NCBI RefSeq assembly: GCF_025345615.1
Contig: NZ_JAODWD010000001.1
Coordinates: 62,001 to 126,000, forward strand
Reading direction: 5' to 3'
From: Mycobacterium deserti
Lineage (GTDB): Bacteria > Actinomycetota > Actinomycetes > Mycobacteriales > Mycobacteriaceae
Length of the DNA: 64,000 nucleotides
Shown here: positions 44,402-53,429 of the stretch, in pieces
Position numbering within the stretch: the first letter of the stretch is position 1
Layout: the number at the start of each line of letters is the position of its first letter
Position numbers and translations under genes: made by a program
Notes under the pieces: generated by a model
Seen by the model: the letters and a program-made list of their open reading frames with translations, nothing else
Told to the model about the DNA's origin: nothing
Database searches by the model: none

Positions 44402-45774
44402 GACACCGGTGGCCGACGGTCCCGCCAGGGACGGGTCCGTTCGAGCTGAGCACTCAACGACAACAACGTCGCCTCGTCGAAGGGTCTGCCCACCAACTGA
44501 ATCGACGTGGGCACACCGCTGTTGTCCCGGTCCCACGGCACCACGGCAGCAGGCTGACCCGTCACGTTGAACATAGCCTGGAACGGGACCCGACCGGCAA
44601 CCAATGCCAACGTCGGCACTGCGCCTCTCCTCTGGTAGGCGCCGATGCGCGACGGCCCAGTGGCGGTGCCCGGGGTGAGCACCACGTCGACGTCGTCGAA
44701 GATGACATTGACCCGCTCGGCCACAACGCTTTCCGCGGCCCTGATCCGTCTCATCTGCTGCTCGGAGATCAACCCCCCGAGGCGCGCGAAGCTGCGCGAG
44801 CGCGCTTCGAGACGCTGCGGGTGCGGCAGTGTCTGCACATCGTCGTAGACGCCGCGAAAGTATCGGGCCAGTGCGTGCGGAATCGCGCTCTGCGGATAGT
44901 CCGGATCGCGAATTACGACCTCATGCCCGAGGCCTCGCAGCACGGTGGCGGCCTCATCGACCGCGGCCCGCTGTGCGCGGCCGACTCGTGTCACCACACC
45001 GGCGGGGACTCTGGTGCTCAGCGCAATCCGCAGTCGACCCGGTTCGCGCCCGGCAGCCTCGACGAACCCGGACTCGTCGCTCGTCACGTCCAGGAACAAC
45101 GCCGCGTCCTCCACGGTGCGCGCGATCGGTCCGTTCACCGACAGTCCGTTCCATGCGTCGTCATGCGGGGCCAGCGGAACGCGGTCGCGTTGCGGCTTGA
45201 GGCCGAAGACTCCGCACCACGTCGACGGAATCCGGATCGACCCCATGCCGTCGGAACCCAGCGCCATCGGGACCAGCCCAGCGGCCACCGCGGCGCCACT
45301 TCCGCCGCTGCTGCCGCCGGGCGTGTAGTCGGTGTTCCACGGATTGCGCGTCGCACCGAATGTCACCGTCTCGGTGAAGGACCACAGCATCATCTCGGGC
45401 ACCGTCGTCTTGCCGATGATGACCGCGCCCGCGTCGCGCAGCCGCCGCACCACCTCGGCGTCGGTGGCCCGCGCCGGTCCGTGCGCTGCGGTGCCATAGG
45501 TCGTCACCTCACCTGCGACGTCGACGTCGTCCTTGATGGCGATCGGCACGCCGAGCAACGGCAGTCGCTCCCCCGCATTCAGCCGGTCCTGCGCGATGCC
45601 CGCCTCCTGTCGCGCGGCGTCAACGAGGACCACACGGTAGGACCGCAACGTGGGATCCAACCGACCGATCCGGTCCAGATACAGCTCGAGCAGGTCGGGC
45701 GCGGTGATGTCGCCGGCGGCCAGCATGCGCGCGTGCGCGGCGGCTCCGGTGAAGGCGAGGTCGCGGGAGTCCAC
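44398..45774 (-). CDS. amiB2: Amidase-signature family protein AmiB2
   Basis: 458 residues. The Ser-cisSer-Lys triad is visible: K in VPIAIKDDVDV, the Gly/Ser motif PGGSSGGSGAAVAAG and SDGMGSIRIPS. Hydrolyses an amide of unknown nature. GTG 45774 (VDSRDLAFTG) gives a length like M. tuberculosis AmiB2 (462 aa, Rv1263); the upstream open frame is not family-like. It lies between the cyclase remnant and the HIT gene region, as expected from the M. tuberculosis order. Confidence 0.88.
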   Translation of the reverse strand: MDSRDLAFTGAAAHARMLAAGDITAPDLLELYLDRIGRLDPTLRSYRVVLVDAARQEAGIAQDRLNAGERLPLLGVPIAIKDDVDVAGEVTTYGTAAHGPARATDAEVVRRLRDAGAVIIGKTTVPEMMLWSFTETVTFGATRNPWNTDYTPGGSSGGSGAAVAAGLVPMALGSDGMGSIRIPSTWCGVFGLKPQRDRVPLAPHDDAWNGLSVNGPIARTVEDAALFLDVTSDESGFVEAAGREPGRLRIALSTRVPAGVVTRVGRAQRAAVDEAATVLRGLGHEVVIRDPDYPQSAIPHALARYFRGVYDDVQTLPHPQRLEARSRSFARLGGLISEQQMRRIRAAESVVAERVNVIFDDVDVVLTPGTATGPSRIGAYQRRGAVPTLALVAGRVPFQAMFNVTGQPAAVVPWDRDNSGVPTSIQLVGRPFDEATLLSLSAQLERTRPWRDRRPPVS

Positions 45775-45790
45775 GGCCGGAGCGTACGAC

Positions 45791-46615
45791 TCAGCCGCCG
45801 TGCCTGAGCGCGTATTCTCCCGGAGTCGAACCCAGTAGGGCCCGGAAATCATTGATGAAATGCGCCTGGTCGTACCAGCCGAGTCGAACCGCGAGATCGG
45901 CGAAGTCCACCCCGCGGGCGGTCTCGATCTCCAGCGCGGCCTGCTGCAGGCGATATCGGCAGAGCACCCACTTGACCGGTACACCGACGTAGCGACGGAA
46001 CAGCCGCTGCGTAGTGCGCGCGCTCCACGGCGAATGTGCCATCACCTGCTCCACCCGGGGCAGCCGATCGTCGTCGCGGATCCTGTCGAGCAGCGCGGTC
46101 AGCGACACGTAGGTGGGGTCGACGTCTGGCCTGCCGGCGATGAGCTCGTCGAGACGAGTCGACGCCGCGCCGATGTCGTCTTGAGGTAAAGCGCTGCCGA
46201 ACAAGCCGTCATCGACAGGTTGGACCCGACCGGTGAACGCCGACGCGTCACGATCGAACCGCGCCGCGAAGCCGCCGGGCCGGAACCGGGCGCCCACCAC
46301 CGCGCCGCGCCGGCTGATCGCGGTGCGGAACACCCTCTCGACGACGCCGTGCACGAGCGTGTTCGGCAACGGGAACCCGTGGCGCGGACCGTCGTCGCCC
46401 CACTCGTGGGTGAGGTGCATCGAAGGAAACGTGATGACTGTGCTGTCGAACGACTCCTGCTCGCCCAGGTCCCACTGAACCGACCAGAAGTGTTCGACGA
46501 ACCGAGCCGCGTCGTCCGAGGGTGCCCAACGGTCGAGGTCGAACTTCGAGGCGCTCGACGCACGCCCGACAACACCGCGCACCGGCGCCGCCGTGGTCGA
46601 ACTGGTCGCGCGCAT
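45791..46615 (-). CDS. AraC-family transcriptional regulator
   Basis: 274 residues. The C-terminal double helix-turn-helix is clear: ARTTQRLFRRYVGVPVKWVL, RLQQAALEIETARGVDFADLA and LGWYDQAHFINDFRALLGSTP. The N-terminal half has the DUF6597-like sensor FVEHFWSVQWDL. 16 nt upstream of amiB2 on the same strand, so it may control that amidase. It begins 5 nt after the small acidic gene and could be co-transcribed with it. Confidence 0.86.
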   Translation of the reverse strand: MRATSSTTAAPVRGVVGRASSASKFDLDRWAPSDDAARFVEHFWSVQWDLGEQESFDSTVITFPSMHLTHEWGDDGPRHGFPLPNTLVHGVVERVFRTAISRRGAVVGARFRPGGFAARFDRDASAFTGRVQPVDDGLFGSALPQDDIGAASTRLDELIAGRPDVDPTYVSLTALLDRIRDDDRLPRVEQVMAHSPWSARTTQRLFRRYVGVPVKWVLCRYRLQQAALEIETARGVDFADLAVRLGWYDQAHFINDFRALLGSTPGEYALRHGG

Positions 46616-46620
46616 TTTCG

Positions 46621-46908
46621 TCAGTCGATGTGGATGACGTAGGTGCCGTCCTGCGCGCGCTCGACCCAGCGGTCGGCCGCGTTGACCCAGACGGTCGGTT
46701 CACTGGGCGTGCCGACGTATGCATCCTGCATCGCACCGCCCGGCTGCAGATACACGCTCCACTCCTCGGCCGGCGAGAAGATGGTCAGCAGTTCTTCGCC
46801 GTTGCCGCGGCGAACAGACAGCGTGTGAGCATTCTCGTCCTCGACCGCGGCGTCCTCCTCCTCGATTTCGTCGTCGAGCACATCATCGAGATCCACATCG
46901 TCGCGCAT
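46621..46908 (-). CDS. Small acidic hypothetical protein
   Basis: 95 residues. N-terminal acidic run (MRDDVDLDDVLDDEIEEEDA), then GNGEELLTIFSPAEEWSVYL and WVNAADRWVERAQDGTYVI. No family recognised. ATG 46908 is the natural start. It precedes the AraC gene by 5 nt and is divergent from the VOC protein. Confidence 0.6.
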   Translation of the reverse strand: MRDDVDLDDVLDDEIEEEDAAVEDENAHTLSVRRGNGEELLTIFSPAEEWSVYLQPGGAMQDAYVGTPSEPTVWVNAADRWVERAQDGTYVIHID

Positions 46909-46987
46909 GCGGATCAGCGTAGTCAGGCTGGCGACATGGCGTGTTTTTCCAAGCGTGCGGCCGGGCCCCGCGGCGAGAGTGGCTCGC

Positions 46988-47455
46988 ATGAACGTCCCCA
47001 TTCCGCAGGGCTACACCAGCCTGACCCCCTTTTTGTGCGTCGACGGCGCCGCCGCCGCGATCGACTTCTACACGTCAGTCTTCGGTGCGACCGTCGTCGA
47101 CCGGATGGACGGACCCGACGGCACCGTCGCACACGCCGAGCTCGACTTCGGCAACGGGCGACTGCAACTCGGCGATCCGGCAGAGGCCTATGAGCTCGCC
47201 GCTGTCGAGCCCGGCGCGCCCGCCACACATTCGATCGCGTTCTACTGCGAGGACGTCGACACCGTGGTGGCCAACGCCGAATCGGCCGGCGCGACCGTCC
47301 GTGAACCCGCGCAGACCTTCGTCACCGGCGACCGGTTCGCCTCGATCCTCGACCCCTTCGGCCAACGCTGGACCGTGATGACGCGGGTCGAGGACGTCGC
47401 GCCGGAGGAGCGCGACCGCCGGATGGCGCAGTGGGCCAAGGAGAACATCGGCTGA
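46988..47455 (+). CDS. VOC/glyoxalase superfamily protein (PhnB-like)
   Basis: 155 residues. YTSLTPFLCVDGAAAAIDFYTSVFGATVVDR is the PhnB/VOC N-terminal motif; AFYCEDVDTVV and FGQRWTVMTRVEDV the second half. Metal-binding residues cannot be assigned with certainty. Role unknown; VOC members include bleomycin-resistance and isomerase proteins. ATG 46988 gives the family start. Confidence 0.8.
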   Translation: MNVPIPQGYTSLTPFLCVDGAAAAIDFYTSVFGATVVDRMDGPDGTVAHAELDFGNGRLQLGDPAEAYELAAVEPGAPATHSIAFYCEDVDTVVANAESAGATVREPAQTFVTGDRFASILDPFGQRWTVMTRVEDVAPEERDRRMAQWAKENIG

Positions 47456-47460
47456 GCCGC

Positions 47461-47466
47461 TAGCGT
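47461..47466 (+). promoter_or_regulatory. -10 box of leaderless HIT gene
   Basis: TAGCGT (TAnnnT) with 6 nt to ATG 47473. Confidence 0.45.
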
Positions 47467-47472
47467 GGCGGG

Positions 47473-47904
47473 ATGTCCTGCGTGTTCTGCGCCATCGTCG
47501 CCGACGAGGCTCCCGCCATCCGGATCTACGAGGACGACGACTACCTGGGCATCCTCGACATCCGGCCGTTCACCCGCGGGCACACCCTGGTCATCCCAAA
47601 ACGCCACAGCGTCGACCTGACCGACACTCCGCCGGAGACGGTGGCCGCCATGGCGACCATCGGTCAGCGCATCGCGCGGGCCGCCCGCAACTCCGGGTTG
47701 CACGCCGACGGCAACAACGTCGTGATCAACGACGGCAAGGCCGCGTTCCAGACCGTCTTCCACATTCATCTGCACGTGTTGCCGAGGAGAAGCGGCGACA
47801 AGCTCGCGTTCGCGAAGAACATGCTGCTGCGCCGGGACCCGGACCGCGAGGAGTCCGGCCGGTTACTGCGGGAGGCGCTGGCGCAACTCGACTCCGCTCC
47901 GTAA
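47473..47904 (+). CDS. HIT-family nucleotide hydrolase/transferase
   Basis: 143 residues. CVFCAIVADEAPAIRIYEDD with the N-terminal Cys pair, GHTLVIPKRH, and the catalytic histidine triad FHIHLHVLPRR. Typical HIT protein acting on nucleoside phosphoramidates or dinucleotides. It matches M. tuberculosis Rv1262c in size and position. Followed 10 nt later by the Ddn-like gene. Confidence 0.9.
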   Translation: MSCVFCAIVADEAPAIRIYEDDDYLGILDIRPFTRGHTLVIPKRHSVDLTDTPPETVAAMATIGQRIARAARNSGLHADGNNVVINDGKAAFQTVFHIHLHVLPRRSGDKLAFAKNMLLRRDPDREESGRLLREALAQLDSAP

Positions 47905-47914
47905 GACTGAAGCC

Positions 47915-48388
47915 ATGAGCATGCCCTGGTGGGAAAAGCACATCGGATACCGCTTGCTGCTGCTGCACGACAAGCTCTACAAAGCGACAAACGGCCGGAT
48001 CGGGCACACCATCCCCGGCGGCCCGTCCGCGCTCATCCTGCACACCGTCGGTGCGAAAACCGGCCAGCCACGAGCTAATTCGCTGACCTATGCGCGTGAC
48101 GGCGACGACTATCTGGTCGTCGCGTCGATGGGCGGGGAACCGCGGGCGCCGGGCTGGTATCACAATCTGAAGGCCAATCCCAGCGTCGAGATCAACGTTG
48201 GACCGAAGCGGCTCGCAGTGACCGCAAGAGCCGTGATGCCCGACGACCCTGAGTATCCGCGGTTGTGGGAGCTCGTCAACAACATGCGGGGCAACAAAGG
48301 CCAGTACATCAAATATCAGAAGCGGACCTCGCGCCCGATACCCGTCGTCGTGCTCACTCCCATCAGCCGGCAGGCCGCCACCCCCTAG
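47915..48388 (+). CDS. Nitroreductase/deazaflavin-dependent (F420) family protein
   Basis: 157 residues. MPWWEKHIGYRLLLLHDKLYKATNGRIGHTI-type N-terminus, HTVGAKTGQPRANSLTYARD and GWYHNLKANPSVEINVG are the Ddn/FDOR-B signature that binds F420. Probably reduces quinones or nitro compounds with F420H2. Corresponds to M. tuberculosis Rv1261c (149 aa). Overlaps the convergent luciferase-like gene by 4 nt. Confidence 0.9.
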   Translation: MSMPWWEKHIGYRLLLLHDKLYKATNGRIGHTIPGGPSALILHTVGAKTGQPRANSLTYARDGDDYLVVASMGGEPRAPGWYHNLKANPSVEINVGPKRLAVTARAVMPDDPEYPRLWELVNNMRGNKGQYIKYQKRTSRPIPVVVLTPISRQAATP

Positions 48389-49422
48389 AACAACTCTTTC
48401 GCCAGCAGTTCCAGCGTCTTGTCGCGGGCCGGCGCCGTCGCCGGATCGGTGCCGCGGTGCGCCGAGGCCACGGGATTGACCATCACCTCGTCGACGCCGA
48501 ACTCGTCGGCAAGAGCGCGGATCTGGTCGGCGGCTTCCGTCGGCGAACCGACCACGGCTCGGCCGAAGGCGGCTTCGGCGATCCGCTGGGCGTGCGGGCT
48601 GAGTTCCTGCTCGGCGGCATCCTCGACGAGGTCCAGCGCGGTGAGCGGCTGCCCCGTCCGCAGGCGCGCCATCATCTGCAGGTTCGGCAACGCCAATGCC
48701 GTTGCCTCTTCGCGAGTCTCGGCCACCACGGCGTTGACCGTCAGGAATGTCACGGGTTCGGACGCCACGTCGCTCGGCCGGAACTCGGACCGGTACGTCT
48801 CGAGCGCTTCCGCCGTGCCCTGGCCGGAGAAGTGGTGCGCGAAGACGTAGGGCAGGCCCTTGGCCGCCGCGAGGTGGGCCGAGTACATCGACGAGCCGAG
48901 CAGCCACAGCTGCGGTTCCGTCGCGGCGGCGGGCGTGGCCTTGAGGATATAGCGCTGATTGGGGATCGGCACCCGAACACCGCGGGCGCTCATCAGCGCG
49001 ACGACATCGTCGAGGTACTCGGGAAACGCCTCGATGTCGCGATCGTCACGGCCTGCAGCGCCACGCAACGCCATCGAGGTCACCGGGTCGGACCCCGGTG
49101 CCCGGCCGATGCCGAGGTCGATGCGCCCAGGATGCGCGGCCTCGAGCAACGCGAACTGCTCGGCGACCGCCAACGGCGCGTGGTTGGGCAGCATGACCCC
49201 GCCCGACCCGAACCGCACCTGCTCGGTCAGCGCCGCGAGATGGGCGATCACGACCGGCGGGCTGGTCGCCGCCACCGCGGGCATGTTGTGGTGCTCAGCG
49301 ATCCAGTAGCGGGTGTAGCCCAGGCGGTCGGCGGTCTGCGCGAGGTGTGTCGTCGCCGCCAGCGCATCCGCGGTGGACTGGTCGGTGCGTACCGGGATGA
49401 GATCGAGAACCGAAAGCCGCAT
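48385..49422 (-). CDS. LLM-class flavin-dependent oxidoreductase
   Basis: 345 residues. Luciferase-like TIM barrel: MRLSVLDLIPVRTDQSTADA, YWIAEHHNMPAVA, GSGGVMLPNHAPLAVAEQFA, RIDLGIGRAPG and HHFSGQ. The MsnO8/alkanal-monooxygenase group usually uses FMN, some members F420. It starts 7 nt after the FAD monooxygenase stop, so both form one operon under the divergent TetR. No counterpart between Rv1260 and Rv1261c in M. tuberculosis, as I recall. Confidence 0.87.
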   Translation of the reverse strand: MRLSVLDLIPVRTDQSTADALAATTHLAQTADRLGYTRYWIAEHHNMPAVAATSPPVVIAHLAALTEQVRFGSGGVMLPNHAPLAVAEQFALLEAAHPGRIDLGIGRAPGSDPVTSMALRGAAGRDDRDIEAFPEYLDDVVALMSARGVRVPIPNQRYILKATPAAATEPQLWLLGSSMYSAHLAAAKGLPYVFAHHFSGQGTAEALETYRSEFRPSDVASEPVTFLTVNAVVAETREEATALALPNLQMMARLRTGQPLTALDLVEDAAEQELSPHAQRIAEAAFGRAVVGSPTEAADQIRALADEFGVDEVMVNPVASAHRGTDPATAPARDKTLELLAKELF

Positions 49423-49429
49423 GGCAGAG

Positions 49430-50650
49430 TCAACGCCCCGAGCGCCGCGCTCGTTCCCCGATGCGCGGTTGCTCGGAGAGCAGGCGTTGAATCGGCCGCA
49501 GTGCCCGGTCGACGCTCACGCACCGCATGGCCAGCTCACGGGCTGTCGCCAGGACCCTGCTGCGGTGAAACATCAGCCGTGCCAGCTGACGCGAATTGTC
49601 GTGGGCGGCCTCCACCCGAGGACGCTGAAGGCGTTCGTACGCGCGCACGGTGTCGGAGAGGCGCGAGGGGCCGGACTCCGACACCATCGCGCTGAGCAGC
49701 CACGCCGACTCCATCGCCATGCCCGCGCCGACGCCTGCGGTTGGCAGGAACCCCGCGGCGGCGTCGCCGAGCAGGACGGTTCGGTCCGTCGTCCACGTCC
49801 TCGCGCGGCAATCGGTCAGCGACCAGTAGTACGGGGCGGGCTCAGTGGCGATGGCATCCAACACCCGGTCGAGCCGCGGGTGGACCGTCCCGAGCCTGCG
49901 CCGCATGCCGCCGACGAACCGCCGCGGGCCGTCTCGGGTGTCGGCATGCGGTCCGCCGACGAACACGCCAAGCCGGTCCTTGACCGGGTAGCTTCCGGCA
50001 AAGAAGCCGGCGCCCCACAGTTCCTCGATCAGATCCGTGTCCGGGTCGGCGGAGGTCCACACCACCCAGCCGCCCCATCCGGAGTCGACGACATCGACGT
50101 GGTCACCGATCAGGTGTCGTGTCGGCGAACGCATTCCGTCAGCGACGATGACGAGATCGAAATCCAGCCGCCGCCGAGTGCGCGCGGCCGACACCTCGAC
50201 CTCGGCGGCATCGGGCCCTAGCGCCATCTCGGTGACCGTCGCGCCGAACGTGACCGGGCACCCGTCGCCGGAGAGCACGTCGAGCAGGTCGCCACGGGCG
50301 ATGCCGCGGTAGTCGCCGAAACGGGAGACGATCGCCGAGGTCGAATCCTCCCTGAGTTTTCGCCCCGTGTGCCCGTAGACCGCGTAGCGCTCGAGCGACA
50401 CGCTGGCGGAGCGGTATCGGTCGCGCACCCCGAGGTCGTCGATCGCCGCATCGACCATCGGCATCAACGCCAGCATGTAACCGGCGGCGGGCGCGTCCTC
50501 AGAACGTTCGATCAGGACCGGGTGACGGCCCGCGCGACGCAGTAGTTGCGCTGTGGTGGTGCCGGCGATTCCACCGCCCACCACGAGAACCTTCAGATCG
50601 TCCGCCGCGGCCTGCTCGTACTGCTCTTCCACGCTTGCTGGACTGAACAT
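49430..50650 (-). CDS. FAD-dependent monooxygenase (PHBH-fold)
   Basis: 406 residues. VLVVGGGIAGTTTAQLLRRAG (FAD GxGxxG), the middle DLVIVADGMRSPTR (DG motif) and TVLLGDAAAGFLPTAGVGAG (second FAD motif) define an aromatic-ring-hydroxylase-like flavoprotein. Substrate unknown. Positional equivalent of M. tuberculosis Rv1260 (372 aa). Transcribed away from the TetR gene (39 bp between starts) and followed by the LLM gene. Confidence 0.88.
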   Translation of the reverse strand: MFSPASVEEQYEQAAADDLKVLVVGGGIAGTTTAQLLRRAGRHPVLIERSEDAPAAGYMLALMPMVDAAIDDLGVRDRYRSASVSLERYAVYGHTGRKLREDSTSAIVSRFGDYRGIARGDLLDVLSGDGCPVTFGATVTEMALGPDAAEVEVSAARTRRRLDFDLVIVADGMRSPTRHLIGDHVDVVDSGWGGWVVWTSADPDTDLIEELWGAGFFAGSYPVKDRLGVFVGGPHADTRDGPRRFVGGMRRRLGTVHPRLDRVLDAIATEPAPYYWSLTDCRARTWTTDRTVLLGDAAAGFLPTAGVGAGMAMESAWLLSAMVSESGPSRLSDTVRAYERLQRPRVEAAHDNSRQLARLMFHRSRVLATARELAMRCVSVDRALRPIQRLLSEQPRIGERARRSGR

Positions 50651-50689
50651 AATGCCAAACTACCATTGTCTGTACCACCCAGTCCACAG

Positions 50690-51316
50690 ATGTTAGAGTT
50701 GGGCGTGCCCGAGGCCCGGTTGAAGCGTATGCCGCCCTATAGAATGCGCCGCCTGGTCGACGTCGCGGCGGCCGAATTCGCCGCATTCGGCTACGAGAAT
50801 GCCTCGCTGAACCGCATCATCGAGCACTGCGAAATGAGCAAGAGTTCCTTCTATTATGTGCTTTCCTCGAAAGCGGAACTGTTCGATTTCGTGGTTCAAC
50901 AGTTGACCGAGGAAGTCGCGCGGCATATCAGCATTCCTCCGGCCGAATTTTTCACCGGCCCCCTTTTCTGGCCGAAATTGCACGATTTCTTCGACGAGTT
51001 GATCGCGGCGTCTGATCATCAGCCCGCGCTGACCCTGGGTCGCGTCTTCTACAGCGGTCCCGCGCCCGAGACGACGGCTGTGAACGCGACCCTCGCCGCG
51101 GCCCACGCCTGGGTGGCCGAGGTGGTTCAGGTGGGCCGCGACGCACGAGCGGTGCGCGACGACCTGCCTGCTGCTCTCCAAGTCACCCTGGTCTTCCGGA
51201 TGCTGCAGGTTTTCGACGAATGGACGGTGCAGCGCATCGACGAGTTTCGCGCCGAGGATCTCAAGGCCCTCGCCGGCGCTCAGTTCGCCGCTATCCGGCG
51301 CCTGCTAGCGCCATAG
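50690..51316 (+). CDS. TetR-family regulator
   Basis: 208 residues. N-terminal [43 protein letters not shown] and [11 protein letters not shown]. The ligand domain is helical. Divergent from the FAD monooxygenase-LLM operon, which it probably represses. The intergenic region holds a direct repeat TACCA...TACCA (12-nt period) but no clear palindrome. Its 3' end overlaps the convergent udgB by 26 nt. Confidence 0.87.
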   Translation: MLELGVPEARLKRMPPYRMRRLVDVAAAEFAAFGYENASLNRIIEHCEMSKSSFYYVLSSKAELFDFVVQQLTEEVARHISIPPAEFFTGPLFWPKLHDFFDELIAASDHQPALTLGRVFYSGPAPETTAVNATLAAAHAWVAEVVQVGRDARAVRDDLPAALQVTLVFRMLQVFDEWTVQRIDEFRAEDLKALAGAQFAAIRRLLAP

Positions 51317-52115
51317 CAGTATTGAAGACGTCGTCGAGCATCTGCGGGGTGAGCTTGCCCGTGAACGTGTTCTGCTGGCTCGGATGAAAGCAACCCAGCA
51401 GTGTGACCCCGCCGAGCGGGACGGTCGCGCCATGACCGAACTTCGGCGCGGGCGTGGGCACCGTGCCACCGCCTGAGCGGATCATCTGCAACGCTGCCCG
51501 CCACGCGAACCCGCCCAACGCGATGATTACCCGCACATGCGGCGCCGTCAGCCGCCACTCGGCGTCCAACCACGGGGCGCACGTCGCCCTCTCCGCTGGT
51601 GTCGGCGCGTTGCCCGGCGGTGCGCAGCGCACGGCAGCGGCCATGCGAGTGTCGTTGAGCGACAGACCATCTGCTGCGTCGACACACAGCGACTGATTCG
51701 CCAGACCCGCGCGATGCAGCGCCGCGAACAGGAAATCGCCGGAGCGGTCGCCCGTGAACACCCGGCCGGTGCGGTTGCCGCCGTGCGCGGCCGGAGCGAG
51801 CCCGACGATCAGTATCCGCGGTTGCGGCGACCCCCATCCGGTGATCGGCCGCCCCCAGTACGGCTGGTCGGCAAACGACTTGCGCTTGACGACGGCCACC
51901 TCTTCGCGCCACTCGACAAGACGCGGACAGGCCCGGCACACCGAGACCTCGGCGTCGAGTTCGTCGAGGCTCTTGATGGCTTCGGCCATCGACTGGACCT
52001 GAGCGCCCGTGGCCGCGACCGCGGTCCTCGCCGTGGCCGGATCACCCGGCCAACCGGTCCCCGGGGGCACCGGCGAGTCGAACCGCGCACCGGTGCGCGG
52101 ATGGGCCAGTTCCAC
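51291..52115 (-). CDS. udgB: Family 5 uracil-DNA glycosylase UdgB
   Basis: 274 residues from GTG 52115 ([20 protein letters not shown]). Four cysteines of the [4Fe-4S] type are seen: C60 and C63 (VCRACPRL), VRCAPPGN and [11 protein letters not shown]. Active-site motifs: [14 protein letters not shown] and [10 protein letters not shown]. UdgB removes uracil, hypoxanthine and ethenocytosine. M. tuberculosis Rv1259 is the positional ortholog (299 aa as annotated). Divergent from tap, with the repair gene near another DNA glycosylase in the window. Confidence 0.93.
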   Translation of the reverse strand: MELAHPRTGARFDSPVPPGTGWPGDPATARTAVAATGAQVQSMAEAIKSLDELDAEVSVCRACPRLVEWREEVAVVKRKSFADQPYWGRPITGWGSPQPRILIVGLAPAAHGGNRTGRVFTGDRSGDFLFAALHRAGLANQSLCVDAADGLSLNDTRMAAAVRCAPPGNAPTPAERATCAPWLDAEWRLTAPHVRVIIALGGFAWRAALQMIRSGGGTVPTPAPKFGHGATVPLGGVTLLGCFHPSQQNTFTGKLTPQMLDDVFNTAMALAGAG

Positions 52116-52138
52116 CGCACCACTGTCGCACCGACCGC

Positions 52139-52175
52139 AAAATCGAGTGCCCGGTGGGTCGGCCGCTGTTAGATT
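52139..52175 (+). promoter_or_regulatory. WhiB7-like promoter of tap
   Basis: AAAATC (52139-52144) is a short AT run followed by TAGATT (52170-52175) at about 31 nt, like the AT-hook site and -10 box of WhiB7-dependent promoters; the -35 between is weak, also typical. tap is a WhiB7 target in mycobacteria. Identification by eye only. Confidence 0.35.
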
Positions 52176-52189
52176 CTGGCGCGATACCC

Positions 52190-53410
52190 ATGGACACCAG
52201 CCGGCGCGGGCCTCTCCTGCTGCTCCTGTTCGCCGCGCTGATGGCTGGTGCCGGCAACGGCATATCACTGGTCGCGTTCCCGTGGTTGGTGTTGCAGCGC
52301 AACGGATCTGCGCTCGACGCATCCATCGTGGCGATGGCGGGTACCTTGCCGCTGCTGGCCGCCACCCTGATCGCCGGCGCCGCTGTCGACTATCTCGGCC
52401 GCCGGCGGGTGTCGATGATCTCCGATGCCCTCTCGGGGCTTTCGGTCGCCGCCGTCCCGGTGCTGGCGATGACGTTCGGCCTGGACATCATCAACGTCGG
52501 GGTGCTGGCGGCGCTGGCCGGCCTCGGCGCATTCTTCGACCCGGCCGGGATGACGGCGCGCGAGACGATGCTGCCGGAGGCCGCAACGCGAGCCGGGTGG
52601 ACGCTGGACCACGCGAACAGCGTCTACGAGGCGACCTTCAACCTGGCCTACATCGTCGGACCTGGAATCGGCGGCCTGCTGATCGCGACACTGGGCGGCG
52701 TCGACACGATGTGGGTGACGGCGGTGGCATTCGGAACCTCGATCGTGGCCGTCGCGGTGCTGCGACTGGAAGGCTCGGGCAAGCCGGACCGCGCGTCGCT
52801 GCCGGAGGGTGTGTGGGATGGCATCGTCGAGGGGCTGCGGTTCGTCTGGCACAACAAGGTGCTGCGGACGCTCGCGTTCGTCGATCTGGCCGCCACCGGG
52901 CTGTACGTGCCGATGGAGTCGGTCCTGTTTCCCAAGTACTTCACCGACCGGGACGAGCCCGCGCAGCTTGGCTGGGTGTTGATGGCGCTCAGTATCGGCG
53001 GGCTGGTCGGGGCGCTCGGCTACGCGGTGCTGTCGAAGCGCATGAGTCGACGTGCCACCATGGTGACCGCGTTGCTGACACTCGGTGTGGCAATGACCGT
53101 CATCGCGTTCCTGCCGCCGCTGCCGCTGATCCTGGCACTCAGTGCGGTGGTCGGGTTGGTGTACGGACCGATGGCGCCGATCTACAACTACGTCATGCAA
53201 ACGCGCGCGCCGCAGCACCTACGCGGTCGCGTAGTCGGGGTGATGGGTTCACTGGCCTACGCCGCCGGCCCGCTCGGGTTGATCGTGGCGGGGCCGCTCG
53301 CCGACGCGGCCGGCCTCCACGTGACGTTCCTGGCGCTGTCCGTGCCGATGCTCGTGCTCGGCATCGGCGCGATATTTCTGCCCGCGCTGCGTCAACTCGA
53401 CGAGCGCTGA
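52190..53410 (+). CDS. tap: MFS multidrug efflux pump Tap
   Basis: 406 residues, twelve TM helices. [20 protein letters not shown] starts helix 1; [14 protein letters not shown] and [13 protein letters not shown] form the A-motif loop between helices 2 and 3; later [19 protein letters not shown] and [18 protein letters not shown]. It should export tetracyclines/aminoglycosides like M. tuberculosis Rv1258c (419 aa). Divergent from udgB in both organisms. Ends 20 nt before the convergent LuxR gene. Confidence 0.88.
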   Translation: MDTSRRGPLLLLLFAALMAGAGNGISLVAFPWLVLQRNGSALDASIVAMAGTLPLLAATLIAGAAVDYLGRRRVSMISDALSGLSVAAVPVLAMTFGLDIINVGVLAALAGLGAFFDPAGMTARETMLPEAATRAGWTLDHANSVYEATFNLAYIVGPGIGGLLIATLGGVDTMWVTAVAFGTSIVAVAVLRLEGSGKPDRASLPEGVWDGIVEGLRFVWHNKVLRTLAFVDLAATGLYVPMESVLFPKYFTDRDEPAQLGWVLMALSIGGLVGALGYAVLSKRMSRRATMVTALLTLGVAMTVIAFLPPLPLILALSAVVGLVYGPMAPIYNYVMQTRAPQHLRGRVVGVMGSLAYAAGPLGLIVAGPLADAAGLHVTFLALSVPMLVLGIGAIFLPALRQLDER

Positions 53411-53429
53411 CCCCGGAGTCCGGCCACCG

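Noticed and set aside
50651-50689. A TetR palindrome between the FAD monooxygenase and TetR genes
   Set aside because: Only a direct repeat TACCA...TACCA is visible; no convincing dyad, so I did not call an operator.
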